Source: SIG452 sp045540295 (GTDB lineage: Bacteria > Bacillota > Clostridia > UMGS1840). Taken from it: DNA of 35,268 nucleotides. The notes beneath the pieces were generated by a model. That model was not told the DNA's origin, made no database searches, and worked only from the letters and a program-made list of their open reading frames with translations. The stretch spans positions 1 to 35,268 of the forward strand of contig JAZQGY010000038.1 of the NCBI GenBank assembly GCA_045540295.1, given 5' to 3'. Positions 14,444 through 22,514 of the stretch are shown here, piece by piece. The first letter of the stretch is position 1; the number at the start of each line of letters is the position of its first letter. A program made the translations under genes and the position numbers.

Positions 14444-16192
14444 ATGACTGACAACAAATTTGTGTTAAGCTGGGTTGAAGAAATGAAAGCCCTGGTAAAA
14501 CCCGCTAACGTAGTGTGGATTGACGGCTCCGAAGAGCAACTGGAAAAATTGAGAGAAGAATCTTGTAAATCCGGCGAAATGATTCGCTTAGACCAGGAAA
14601 AATTACCCGGATGTTTTTATCATAGAACTGCTCAGAATGACGTTGCACGTGTGGAAGACAGAACTTTCATCTGTGCAGAAAGTGCAGAAGAAGCAGGCCC
14701 CACCAACAACTGGATGGACCCCAAAGCAGCTTATGAAAAATTAGGCAAATTATTTGACGGTTCCATGGCAGGCAAAACCATGTATGTAATTCCTTTCATT
14801 ATGGGTGTGCTGGGTTCTCCCTTCTCTAAAGTTGGTATTGAATTAACCGATAGCATCTATGTTGTATTAAATATGGCAATTATGACCCGTGTTGGCATCC
14901 AGGCTGAAAAACAGCTGGGTGACAGCGCAGATTTTACCAAATGTTTACACGCTTGTAAAGATGTAAATCCCGACGAAAGATATATTATGCACTTCCCCCA
15001 GGACAACACCATCTGGAGCATCAACTCCGCATACGGCGGAAACGTGCTGCTGGGTAAAAAATGCTTGGCACTGCGTATTGCAAGTTATCTGGGCAGAAAA
15101 GAAGGCTGGATGGCAGAACATATGCTGATCTTAGGTCTGGAAAATCCCAAAGGCGAAGTAAAATATATTGCAGCAGCATTCCCGTCTGCTTGCGGTAAAA
15201 CCAACCTGGCAATGTTGATTCCGCCCTCTATTTTAAAAGGCTATAAAGTTTATACCGTTGGTGACGATATTGCTTGGATTCGTGTTGGGAAAGACGGAAG
15301 ACTGTGGGCAATGAACCCCGAAGCAGGTTTCTTCGGTGTGGCTCCCGGTACCTCCAATAAAACCAACCCCAATGCGTTAGCTACCACGATGAAAAACACC
15401 ATCTTCACCAATGTATTCTTAAAAGATGACAACACTGTTTGGTGGGAAGGTATGGACGGCGATGCTCCGGCTACCGGTACCGATTGGCTGGGCAACCCCT
15501 GGACTCCGGAATCCGGCGTAAAGGGTGCACATCCCAACTCCAGATTCACCGCTCCCGCTTGTCAGTGCCCTTGCATTTCTCCCGAATTTGAATCCACCGA
15601 AGGTGTTCCGCTGTCTGCAATCGTATTTGGCGGCAGACGTGCAAAAACCGCTCCGCTGGTATACCAGTCCTTTAACTGGAACCACGGTGTATTCATGGGT
15701 GCTACCATGGCATCCGAAACCACTGCAGCAGCTGCAGGTGCAGTTGGCGTGGTTCGTCGTGACCCCATGGCTATGATTCCCTTCTGCGGATACAATATGG
15801 GTGACTATTTCCAGCACTGGCTGGATATGGGCACTAAGACTGACAAACTGCCCTTAATCTTCCACGTAAACTGGTTTAGAACCAATGCAGAAGGCAAATT
15901 CATTTGGCCCGGCTTTGGTGATAATGTTCGTGTGTTAAACTGGATTTTAGCAAGATGTGCAGGCGAAGTTGATGCAGTGGAAACTGCAATCGGTTACCTG
16001 CCCAAGAAAGAAGACTTAGACCTGACCGGTTTAGATATTTCCGATGAAGTATTAGACGAACTGTTAAGCGTGGACAAAGAAGTTTGGTTAGAAGAAACCA
16101 AAGGAATTTCTGAATTCTTTGCAAAATTCGGCGACAGACTGCCCAAAGAACTGGCAGCTGAGCTGGAAGGCTTAAAAGCAAGATTACAGTAA
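14444..16192 (+). CDS. pckG: Phosphoenolpyruvate carboxykinase, GTP type
   Basis: A 582-residue GTP-dependent PEP carboxykinase interconverting oxaloacetate + GTP and PEP + CO2 + GDP. The hallmark cysteine-containing P-loop FPSACGKTNLAML has Cys250; VGDDIAWIRV is the kinase-2 motif and carries metal ligands. GFFGVAPGTSNKTNPNA, EGVPLSAIVFGGRR and FHVNWFRTNAEGKFIWPGFG match animal and actinobacterial GTP-PEPCKs closely. ATP-type PEPCK is commoner in Bacillota. AGGAG lies eight bases before the ATG at 14444, preferred over an upstream alternative start at 14402. It has its own promoter and terminator. Confidence 0.96.
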   Translation: MTDNKFVLSWVEEMKALVKPANVVWIDGSEEQLEKLREESCKSGEMIRLDQEKLPGCFYHRTAQNDVARVEDRTFICAESAEEAGPTNNWMDPKAAYEKLGKLFDGSMAGKTMYVIPFIMGVLGSPFSKVGIELTDSIYVVLNMAIMTRVGIQAEKQLGDSADFTKCLHACKDVNPDERYIMHFPQDNTIWSINSAYGGNVLLGKKCLALRIASYLGRKEGWMAEHMLILGLENPKGEVKYIAAAFPSACGKTNLAMLIPPSILKGYKVYTVGDDIAWIRVGKDGRLWAMNPEAGFFGVAPGTSNKTNPNALATTMKNTIFTNVFLKDDNTVWWEGMDGDAPATGTDWLGNPWTPESGVKGAHPNSRFTAPACQCPCISPEFESTEGVPLSAIVFGGRRAKTAPLVYQSFNWNHGVFMGATMASETTAAAAGAVGVVRRDPMAMIPFCGYNMGDYFQHWLDMGTKTDKLPLIFHVNWFRTNAEGKFIWPGFGDNVRVLNWILARCAGEVDAVETAIGYLPKKEDLDLTGLDISDEVLDELLSVDKEVWLEETKGISEFFAKFGDRLPKELAAELEGLKARLQ

Positions 16193-16203
16193 TCTCACGT
16201 TTC

Positions 16204-16237
16204 AAAAGTGCTGCACTCTTTGGTGCGGCACTTTTTT
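16204..16237 (+). terminator. Terminator of pckG
   Basis: Arms AAAAGTGCTGCAC (16204-16216) and GTGCGGCACTTTT (16223-16235) form a 13-bp stem with one G-T pair, followed by T residues. Confidence 0.85.
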
Positions 16238-16272
16238 ATTTTGGAATTGTTCTGAAATTATTTTGGAAGATG

Positions 16273-16301
16273 TTGACTTTTTTTGTCAGATATGGTATGA
16301 T
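16273..16301 (+). promoter_or_regulatory. Promoter of the zinc-ribbon membrane protein gene
   Basis: TTGACT (16273-16278), 17 bp, TATGAT (16296-16301). Downstream in the leader an imperfect hairpin (TCTTACTAT ... ATAGGTAAGA) lies at about 16315-16337. Confidence 0.65.
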
Positions 16302-16374
16302 ATTTTTAGTCAAATCTTACTATGATGATAGGTAAGAAAATCAGAAACAACCAAAAAATCAGGAGGAATTTATT

Positions 16375-17247
16375 ATGGCATTTTGTAAGTATTGCGGCAA
16401 AGAGCTGGCAGAAGGCGAAGTTTGTGCTTGTCAGGCACCTCAGGCAGCACCGGTAATGACCGAAACAGCTCCCCAGACAGAACCTCAGGCAGCTCCTCAG
16501 GCGGCTCCTCAGACCCCCAATGCATTTGTCGGTGCATTAAACGATGTTTGGAAGATGTCTTTAGCCCTCATTAAAAAGCCGGTGAGTGTTGCAAAAGAAT
16601 TTGTGGCAAACGGTACCCCTATGCATTGCTATGTGATGGTTGGCATCCAGGCAATCGCTGTGGCGATTCTGGTAACTATTTTAGCAGCGAAATATAACGG
16701 CGTGCTGGAATCTGCAATGGGGCTGGCATCCTTAGGTGGCGGTTCAATGTCTGCTGTGGCAAATGAAGCCATCAAACAGGCCACTTTCTCCATTCCGCTG
16801 GTGATTCTGATTGGCTTGGTTCTGACGGCCGGCATGGCGTTTTTAATTCCCGCATTATTCACGGTTGCAGCAAAAATCTTTAAAGGCAAAGCAGATTACA
16901 ACACCATGCTGAAGGTGTCTTCCGTAAACAGCTTGGTGCAGGTCCCCTTTATTCTGGTTGGTGTGGTGCTTTCCTTCTTCTCTGCAGACACCGGAATGAG
17001 CGCTATGATGAATCCGATGGGGCTGATTTCTGCATTTACCGTTCCGGTAATCGTTGCTTGCTTAGGAATGTCTTTAGGCTCCTTCCTGATGATGGCATTG
17101 CTTCCTGATGTGGCAGAATTAGACGCCGAAAATCATCCCTACGCAATGTTTATTGTGTGGCTGCTGTCTGCAGTGGCATTCTACCTGGTATTCTCTCTGG
17201 TAGGATGGCCCTTATGTGCACCTGCAGCATTAAAAACCTTGCTGTAA
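16375..17247 (+). CDS. Zinc-ribbon multi-pass membrane protein (Yip1-like)
   Basis: A 290-residue protein. The first 20 residues form a zinc ribbon (FCKYCGKELAEGEVCAC). Residues about 20-50 are a Pro/Gln/Ala-rich linker with repeated PQAAPQ units, followed by an amphipathic segment and about five or six hydrophobic helices to the C-terminus. The arrangement (zinc ribbon, low-complexity linker, Yip1-like membrane domain) is common in Clostridia; function is not established. AGGAGG lies eight bases before the ATG. It is flanked by its own promoter and terminator, so it is a single-gene unit. Confidence 0.75.
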   Translation: MAFCKYCGKELAEGEVCACQAPQAAPVMTETAPQTEPQAAPQAAPQTPNAFVGALNDVWKMSLALIKKPVSVAKEFVANGTPMHCYVMVGIQAIAVAILVTILAAKYNGVLESAMGLASLGGGSMSAVANEAIKQATFSIPLVILIGLVLTAGMAFLIPALFTVAAKIFKGKADYNTMLKVSSVNSLVQVPFILVGVVLSFFSADTGMSAMMNPMGLISAFTVPVIVACLGMSLGSFLMMALLPDVAELDAENHPYAMFIVWLLSAVAFYLVFSLVGWPLCAPAALKTLL

Positions 17248-17260
17248 ATACAATTTTAAA

Positions 17261-17292
17261 AAAAGAGCATCGGGAACTCCCGGTGCTCTTTT
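17261..17292 (+). terminator. Terminator after the zinc-ribbon membrane protein
   Basis: A 15-bp stem AAAAGAGCATCGGGA (17261-17275) with TCCCGGTGCTCTTTT (17278-17292), one G-T pair and a very short loop, followed by T residues. The following stretch to 17430 is A-rich with no gene. Confidence 0.85.
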
Positions 17293-17436
17293 TGTATCTG
17301 AATTTGTTGTTTTGTTTTCAATATGCCCAAAAACACCGCAGTTTTCCAAAAAATACAAAAGTTGCAAAAATAAGAAAAAACAAAAGAAAAATAAAGAAAA
17401 ACATATTTATCTTTACATAAATCTATTTATCTATGA

Positions 17437-17465
17437 TTGCTATTATCGGTAGGGTTTACTATAAT
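17437..17465 (+). promoter_or_regulatory. Promoter of groES-groEL
   Basis: TTGCTA (17437-17442), 17-bp spacer, consensus TATAAT (17460-17465). The CIRCE operator starts four bases later, at the transcription start. Confidence 0.85.
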
Positions 17466-17468
17466 GAA

Positions 17469-17495
17469 TTAGCACTCTAAACCTAAGAGTGCTAA
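17469..17495 (+). promoter_or_regulatory. CIRCE operator (HrcA binding site)
   Basis: Exact match to the consensus: TTAGCACTC (17469-17477), nine-base spacer, GAGTGCTAA (17487-17495). HrcA bound here represses groESL until heat or unfolded-protein stress titrates GroEL. The hrcA gene itself is not in the window. Confidence 0.97.
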
Positions 17496-17542
17496 AACTG
17501 TCGAAAATCCTATGGAAATAAAGAATATCGGAGGAATTACAC

Positions 17543-17830
17543 ATGAATTTAAAACCCTTGGGTGACAGAGTTGTCATCCGTATGGTAGAAGCAGAAGAAA
17601 CCACCAAAAGCGGCATCATTTTAGCAGGCTCTGCCAAAGAAAAACCCCAGATGGCAGAAGTTGTGGCAGTTGGCCCCGGCGGAATGGTAGACGGCAAAGA
17701 AATCAAAATGGAAGTCGTTGTTGGAGATAAAGTTATCACCAATAAATACGCAGGTACCGAAGTAAAATTAGACGGTACCGAATACATTGTGCTGCGTCAG
17801 GCAGATATTTTGGCAAAAGTAGAAGAATGA
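17543..17830 (+). CDS. groES: Co-chaperonin GroES
   Basis: A 95-residue GroES of normal length. It opens MNLKPLGDRVVIRMVEAEETTKSGI, containing the mobile loop that contacts GroEL, with VVAVGPGGMVDGKE and the C-terminal strand YIVLRQADILAKVEE. As a heptamer it caps the GroEL chamber during protein folding. GGAGG is eight bases before the ATG. It is the first gene after the CIRCE-controlled promoter and is followed by groEL after 67 bp. Confidence 0.98.
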   Translation: MNLKPLGDRVVIRMVEAEETTKSGIILAGSAKEKPQMAEVVAVGPGGMVDGKEIKMEVVVGDKVITNKYAGTEVKLDGTEYIVLRQADILAKVEE

Positions 17831-17835
17831 TTTAG

Positions 17836-17856
17836 TATTCAGAATTTTACTGAATA
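17836..17856 (+). other. groES-groEL intercistronic hairpin
   Basis: Perfect 7-bp arms TATTCAG (17836-17842) and CTGAATA (17850-17856) with a seven-base loop, immediately after the groES stop. There is no T-run, so it is more likely an mRNA processing or stability element than a terminator. Confidence 0.5.
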
Positions 17857-17897
17857 GCTTTCCATAATTGCTTAATAGAAAAAAGGAGTAGATACCA

Positions 17898-19526
17898 ATG
17901 GCAAAACAGATTATTTATGGCGAAGAAGCCAGAAAAGCATTAGAACGTGGTATTAACCAGTTGGCTGATACCGTAAAAATCACCTTAGGCCCCAAAGGAA
18001 GAAACGTTGTTTTAGATAAAAAATTCGGCGCACCCTTAATCACCAATGACGGTGTGTCCATTGCAAAGGAAATCGAGCTGGAAGACCCCTTTGAAAATAT
18101 GGGTGCTCAGTTGGTAAAAGAAGTTGCCACCAAAACCAATGACGTGGCAGGGGACGGTACCACCACCGCTACTTTGTTAGCACAGGCGCTGGTTCGTGAA
18201 GGGTTAAAAAACATTGCTGCAGGTGCAAATCCCATGATTGTTAGAAAAGGGATTGCAATGGCAGTAGCAATCGCTGTGGAAGAAATCAAGAAAAATTCCA
18301 GAAAAATCAAAGGCAAGGAAGATATTGCAAGGGTTGCAGCGAACTCTGCAGCAGATGAATATATCGGCACCTTAATTGCAGATGCAATGGAAAAAGTAAC
18401 TGCAGACGGCGTCATTACCGTGGAAGAATCCAAAACCGCAGAAACCTTGTGCGAAGTGGTAGAAGGTATGCAGTTTGACCGCGGTTACATTTCTCCCTAC
18501 ATGGTAACCGATACCGACAAAATGGAAGCTATTTTAGACGATGCATACATTTTGATTACTGATAAAAAAATCACCACCATCCAGGATTTACTGCCCTTAC
18601 TGGAACAGATTGTTCAGCAGGGCAAAAAATTGGTAATTATTGCAGAAGACATTGAAGGCGAAGCACTGACCACCTTAGTATTAAACAAATTAAGAGGCAC
18701 CTTCACCTGTGTTGCTGTGAAAGCACCCGGCTTTGGCGACAGAAGAAAAGCAATGCTTCAGGATATTGCCATCTTAACCGGCGGTGAAGTGATTTCTGAT
18801 GAATTAGGTTTAGATTTAAAAGAAACCACTCTGTTCCAGTTAGGTAGAGCAAAACAGGTGAAAATTCAGAAAGAAAACACCATTATTGTAGACGGTGCCG
18901 GTGATAAAGCTGCCATCAAAGCAAGAGTGAACCAGATTAAAGCTCAGATTTTGGAAACCACTTCCGAATTTGACAAAGAAAAACTTCAGGAAAGACTGGC
19001 AAAACTTTCCGGTGGTGTAGCAGTTCTCCGTGTTGGAGCTGCAACCGAAACTGAAATGAAAGAAAAGAAACTCCGTATCGAAGATGCCCTGGCAGCAACC
19101 AAAGCAGCTGTAGAAGAAGGCATCGTAGCGGGGGGCGGAACTGCTTTCTTAAATGCGGTTCCCGCTGTGGAAAAATTAGTTGCAAAAACCGAAGGCGACG
19201 AAAAAACCGGTGTGAAAATTGTGTTAAAAGCTTTAGAAGAACCTGTTCGTCAGATTGCGAAAAACGCAGGGGTGGAAGGCTCTGTTATCGTGGATAAAGT
19301 GTATGCACAGAAGAAAAACGTGGGTTATAACGCATTAACCGAAGAATATGTGGATATGCTGTCCACCGGTATTGTTGACCCCACCAAAGTAACCAGAAAT
19401 GCTCTGCAGAATGCAGCATCCGTTGCGGCTATGGTATTAACCACCGAAAGCCTGGTTGCTGATATCAAAGAACCCGAAGTTGCAGCACCTCAGGCAGGTA
19501 TGGGGGGCATGGGCGGTATGTATTAA
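17898..19526 (+). CDS. groEL: Chaperonin GroEL
   Basis: A 542-residue group I chaperonin that, with GroES, folds proteins in an ATP-driven double-ring chamber. Seen are LGPKGRNVVLDKKFGAPLITNDGV, the ATP-binding GDGTTTATLLAQ loop, the VEEGIVAGGGTA motif near residue 400, and the flexible GGMGGMY tail. Nothing is missing relative to the family. An AAGGAG site precedes the ATG. Transcription is shared with groES from the CIRCE-regulated promoter, ending at the strong terminator at 19564-19603. Confidence 0.98.
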   Translation: MAKQIIYGEEARKALERGINQLADTVKITLGPKGRNVVLDKKFGAPLITNDGVSIAKEIELEDPFENMGAQLVKEVATKTNDVAGDGTTTATLLAQALVREGLKNIAAGANPMIVRKGIAMAVAIAVEEIKKNSRKIKGKEDIARVAANSAADEYIGTLIADAMEKVTADGVITVEESKTAETLCEVVEGMQFDRGYISPYMVTDTDKMEAILDDAYILITDKKITTIQDLLPLLEQIVQQGKKLVIIAEDIEGEALTTLVLNKLRGTFTCVAVKAPGFGDRRKAMLQDIAILTGGEVISDELGLDLKETTLFQLGRAKQVKIQKENTIIVDGAGDKAAIKARVNQIKAQILETTSEFDKEKLQERLAKLSGGVAVLRVGAATETEMKEKKLRIEDALAATKAAVEEGIVAGGGTAFLNAVPAVEKLVAKTEGDEKTGVKIVLKALEEPVRQIAKNAGVEGSVIVDKVYAQKKNVGYNALTEEYVDMLSTGIVDPTKVTRNALQNAASVAAMVLTTESLVADIKEPEVAAPQAGMGGMGGMY

Positions 19527-19563
19527 TATTTTAGCATCTGCTCACATTCCGATATTACAAATG

Positions 19564-19603
19564 AAAAAAGGATTGGATTTTTAATAAAATCCAATCCTTT
19601 TTT
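19564..19603. terminator. Bidirectional terminator between groEL and recD2
   Basis: An 18-bp perfect stem, arms 19564-19581 and 19586-19603, loop TAAT, with A and T runs at both ends. It serves groEL and probably the convergent recD2 (stop at 19681). Confidence 0.85.
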
Positions 19604-19680
19604 GTATTGTATGGCAAATAATCTGTGGGTCATTTCCGCGAAAGCACACAGGTGCTTCCCTGCAAGAATTTATTTATTCT

Positions 19681-21879
19681 TTAAAAAGGGGCTTCTTCTG
19701 AATCTTTCAAGAAGTCTTTTAAATTGGTGTACCGTTTTTGTTCGGTGTTGTTGTGAATCATTCCCGTGACGCAGGATTTTCGTCCCACAATACAAACAAA
19801 GTTTTTGGCACGCGTAATGGCAGTATACAAAAGATTCTGTGTCATCAGCTGAGGGTAGCCGTAAACCAAAGGTATTACCACGGCATCAAACTCGCTGCCC
19901 TGACTTTTGTGTACCGTTACCGCATAGGAAAGCTCCAGATTTTCCAACTTTAAAAAATCGTAATGCACAATTTTATCGTCGTCAAAGAGAATGGTCATTT
20001 CTTTGTTGTCTGGGTCAATTTCGGTGATAACACCCATATCCCCGTTATAAATGCCCTGTCCACGGTAGCCGTCCTCAGTTTCCCATTCAATATCGTAATC
20101 ATTTTTGGTTTGCATTACACGGTCAAATTTGGAGAATGTGTATCCGTTTGCCGATTTCTGAGGCTGATTTTTCCGTACGGGATTTAAGGTTTGCTTTAAG
20201 GCGTTGTTTAAGGCAACTGACCCCAGCACACTTTTTCGCATAGGAGTTAGCACCTGAATTTTATCGGGAGAAATATCCAAAAAATTGGGCAAACGGTTTT
20301 CCACCAAATCGCAGACAGTTGCCACGGTATCCTCACCGTTTGGGCTTCCCACAAAGAAGAAATCACTGTTTTCTTCGTTATAAAGGGGTTCTTCAAAGTT
20401 TAAAATGCGGTGAGCGTTTTCCACGATACGGGAGGTGTTTTCCTGACGGAAAATCTGACGGAAGCTGATTTTCGAAATAGCATTTGAAGACAGCATATCC
20501 TTGAGCACATTTCCTGCTCCCACGGGAGGAAGCTGGTCGCAGTCACCCACCATAATGATGCGGGTTTTCTCGGTAAATGCCCGTAAGAAAGACTCGAATA
20601 ACAAGGAATCTGTCATCGACATTTCGTCCACAATCACCACATCGCACCGTACAGGATTTTGTTCGTTTCTCTCAAATTGAGGACGGTCTCCGCCGGAATG
20701 GGTCACCTCTAAGAGACGGTGAATGGTTTTAGCATTTTTCCCCGTTACCTCCGAAATTCGCTTTGCGGCCCGGCCGGTTGGGGCAGCTAAAATCACTTTT
20801 TTGTTTAAAGCGTCAAAGGCGGTAATCAGGTTTTTGATGACAGTGGTTTTTCCTGTTCCGGGACCGCCTGTAATGATGAATACTTTTTGCTTTAAGGCTT
20901 CGGTAATAGCTTCTCTCTGCTCGGGAGAAAGGGTAATATCCGAAAGGTCATCCACATCCAGTTTTTTGGATAAATCCTCGCAGGGGGTTTGCTTTAGCGC
21001 CTGAAGACGCATAGCAATGTAGCTTTCTGCCAGATAAAAGTGGGGAAGCGCATAAAATACGGTGTTATTCTTTTTGGTACTAATGAGTTTTCCTTCCATT
21101 AAAAGTAAGGAAATGGCGTTTTCCACTTCCGTCTGGGAAATGTTTAAAAGCTCACCTGCTTCACTAATTAGCTCGGTTTTCGGGAAACAGGTGTGCCCGT
21201 TATAGGCTGCCTGATACATCAGGTAAATACTTCCTGATTTCAGCCGTTCCATAGAATTTTTTGGAATCCCCATTTCCTCGGCAATTTTATCTACGGTTAA
21301 GAATCCGATTTTTTCCACCTTTTCACAGATGATGTAAGGATTCTGATTACAAAGCTTAATGGCGCTGCTGCCCAGAGTATTATACACTTTTACTGCAATG
21401 GCAGGGGAAAGGCCGAATTTCATAAAGTAGGACACCACATTCTGCACTTCGATTTTCTTCATGTAGTCCTTGTGAATGAGTACCGCTTTTGGCAGAGAAA
21501 TTCCTGAAATTTCAGAAAGCCGTTCCGGATATTTCTCGATAATTTCCAGGGTTTCTTCCCCGAATTGATCCACAATTTTTTTCGCTGTGGCAGGGCCTAC
21601 GCCGCGGATAAATCCACTGGACAAGAATTTATAAATAGAGGCAGTATCCTGTTCAAAATGAGGTTCGTAGTATTCGCATTGAAACTGGGTTCCGAATTTG
21701 GGATGCTCTACCCATTTTCCGTAGGCAATAATACTTTCTCCTTCGGCAATCATGGGGAGATTTCCTGCTAAGTTCACATAATCGTCGGAGGTTTCCAAAG
21801 CGACTACGCCGTAGCCGTTTTCGTCGTTATAGTAGATGACTTCTTCCACAAGCCCTGTAATCCGTTCTATGGTGCCCAC
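19681..21879 (-). CDS. recD2: RecD2 SF1B DNA helicase
   Basis: A 732-residue 5'-3' helicase of the RecD2 type found in bacteria lacking a RecBC partner for it. N-terminal helix-hairpin-helix repeats (SSGFIRGVGPATAKKIVDQF) precede Walker A GGPGTGKTT (338-346), Walker B VVIVDEMSM (around 418), the GDCDQLPPVGAG motif, an SH3-like insertion, and the C-terminal VTVHKSQGSEFD and AITRAK motifs. It probably acts in replication-fork and mismatch-related repair. The start is a GTG at 21879 with GGGAGGA seven bases upstream. It has its own consensus promoter. Confidence 0.94.
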   Translation of the reverse strand: MGTIERITGLVEEVIYYNDENGYGVVALETSDDYVNLAGNLPMIAEGESIIAYGKWVEHPKFGTQFQCEYYEPHFEQDTASIYKFLSSGFIRGVGPATAKKIVDQFGEETLEIIEKYPERLSEISGISLPKAVLIHKDYMKKIEVQNVVSYFMKFGLSPAIAVKVYNTLGSSAIKLCNQNPYIICEKVEKIGFLTVDKIAEEMGIPKNSMERLKSGSIYLMYQAAYNGHTCFPKTELISEAGELLNISQTEVENAISLLLMEGKLISTKKNNTVFYALPHFYLAESYIAMRLQALKQTPCEDLSKKLDVDDLSDITLSPEQREAITEALKQKVFIITGGPGTGKTTVIKNLITAFDALNKKVILAAPTGRAAKRISEVTGKNAKTIHRLLEVTHSGGDRPQFERNEQNPVRCDVVIVDEMSMTDSLLFESFLRAFTEKTRIIMVGDCDQLPPVGAGNVLKDMLSSNAISKISFRQIFRQENTSRIVENAHRILNFEEPLYNEENSDFFFVGSPNGEDTVATVCDLVENRLPNFLDISPDKIQVLTPMRKSVLGSVALNNALKQTLNPVRKNQPQKSANGYTFSKFDRVMQTKNDYDIEWETEDGYRGQGIYNGDMGVITEIDPDNKEMTILFDDDKIVHYDFLKLENLELSYAVTVHKSQGSEFDAVVIPLVYGYPQLMTQNLLYTAITRAKNFVCIVGRKSCVTGMIHNNTEQKRYTNLKDFLKDSEEAPF

Positions 21880-21911
21880 TTTGGGTTCCTCCCTTCTTTT
21901 ATGCTTTTTTT

Positions 21912-21940
21912 ATCATACACCTTTTTCTAAAATTTGTCAA
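21912..21940 (-). promoter_or_regulatory. Promoter of recD2
   Basis: Minus-strand TTGACA (21940-21935), 17-bp spacer, TATGAT (21917-21912). The leader is about 25-30 nt. Confidence 0.8.
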
Positions 21941-21999
21941 TATAAAATGCGAATGTTTGTTCGTGTTCTTATGAAATATGATTGTTGCTATTGGGAGTG

Positions 22000-22082
22000 T
22001 TCGAGTCCCTCTGCGGCACTTTTGCAAGAAAAAAGCAGACACCTTGCGGCATCTGCTCTTTTCTTGGCGCGCCTTGAGGGAC
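22000..22082. repeat. 83-bp direct repeat, copy A, with truncated tRNA-Arg 3' end
   Basis: This segment repeats 22206-22288 with an offset of 206 bp and only about two mismatches. On the minus strand it contains the last 18 bases of tRNA-Arg including CCA (22065-22082), the downstream terminator hairpin (22035-22056) and a TTGCAAAAGTGCCGCAGAGGGAC tail region. The tRNA match stops inside the T-arm, so copy A cannot yield a tRNA. Confidence 0.85.
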
Positions 22083-22205
22083 GAAAGTCGCTTTGCGCCT
22101 TTTTAGCTTGACGACCCAAGCCTTCGGCTTCGGTACCCGTCTGCGCACCGCTCGCCGAAAAACAGTTCCCCAAACTGTTTTTTTACAGCTCGCGCCCTCT
22201 CAGGC
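22083..22205. other. Spacer between the tRNA-linked direct repeats
   Basis: 123 bp with no gene. It holds a hairpin ACAGTT/AACTGT followed by seven T on the plus strand (about 22160-22186), an intrinsic-terminator shape, and an imperfect hairpin around AAGCC/GGCTT (about 22118-22136). Origin is unknown. Confidence 0.4.
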
Positions 22206-22288
22206 TTCGAGTCCCTCTGCGGCACTTTTGCAATAAAAAAGCAGACACCTTACGGCATCTGCTCTTTTCTTGGCGCGCCTTGAGGGAC
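22206..22288. repeat. 83-bp direct repeat, copy B, overlapping the real tRNA-Arg 3' end
   Basis: Matches copy A at 22000-22082. Bases 22271-22288 are the 3' end of the intact tRNA-Arg, and the hairpin at 22241-22262 is its terminator. Confidence 0.85.
22234..22262 (-). terminator. Terminator of tRNA-Arg
   Basis: On the minus strand GCAGATGCC and GGTGTCTGC form a stem with two G-T pairs, followed by a T-run, beginning eight bases after the tRNA CCA. Confidence 0.75.
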
Positions 22289-22347
22289 TCGAACCCCCGG
22301 CATTTCGGTTCGTAGCCGAACCCTCTATCCAGCTGAGGTAAAGGCGC
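22271..22347 (-). tRNA. tRNA-Arg (anticodon ACG)
   Basis: A complete 77-nt cloverleaf including an encoded CCA. The acceptor stem is GCGCCTT/AAGGCGC with discriminator G, the D-arm is ACCTCAGCTGGATAGAG, the anticodon arm TTCGG-CTACGAA-CCGAA reads ACG, and the T-arm is CCGGGGGTTCGAGTCCCTC-like. ACG, after A34-to-inosine editing, decodes CGU, CGC and CGA. The promoter lies directly upstream and the terminator directly downstream, so it is transcribed alone. Its 3' 18 bases are duplicated 206 bp away. Confidence 0.97.
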
Positions 22348-22376
22348 ATGCAAAGGTTTAATTTTGCAACATTGCT

Positions 22377-22405
22377 ATTATATCAAATGAAAGTTTGTTT
22401 GTCAA
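22377..22405 (-). promoter_or_regulatory. Promoter of tRNA-Arg
   Basis: Perfect consensus on the minus strand: TTGACA (22405-22400), 17 bp, TATAAT (22382-22377), about 30 bp before the tRNA 5' end. This strength is typical of stable RNA genes. Confidence 0.9.
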
Positions 22406-22423
22406 TGTTTTTTTTGATTTCTA

Positions 22424-22452
22424 TTGAAATTTTTTCCCGATTGTGATAAACT
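22424..22452 (+). promoter_or_regulatory. Possible promoter of yqeG
   Basis: TTGAAA (22424-22429), 17-bp spacer, TAAACT (22447-22452). The -10 match is only moderate. Confidence 0.45.
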
Positions 22453-22514
22453 GATAAAAGAACGGAGTGCTTTTATCCGAAAAAGAACCACTAAAAATAT
22501 GATGGGGAAATTTT

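Noticed and set aside
15419..15817. 132-residue antisense open reading frame in pckG
   Set aside because: It lies opposite highly conserved PEPCK motifs and has no ribosome binding site or recognisable domain.
22000..22082. Second tRNA-Arg gene
   Set aside because: Only the 3' 18 bases of the tRNA are present; anticodon, D-arm and 5' acceptor strand are missing.
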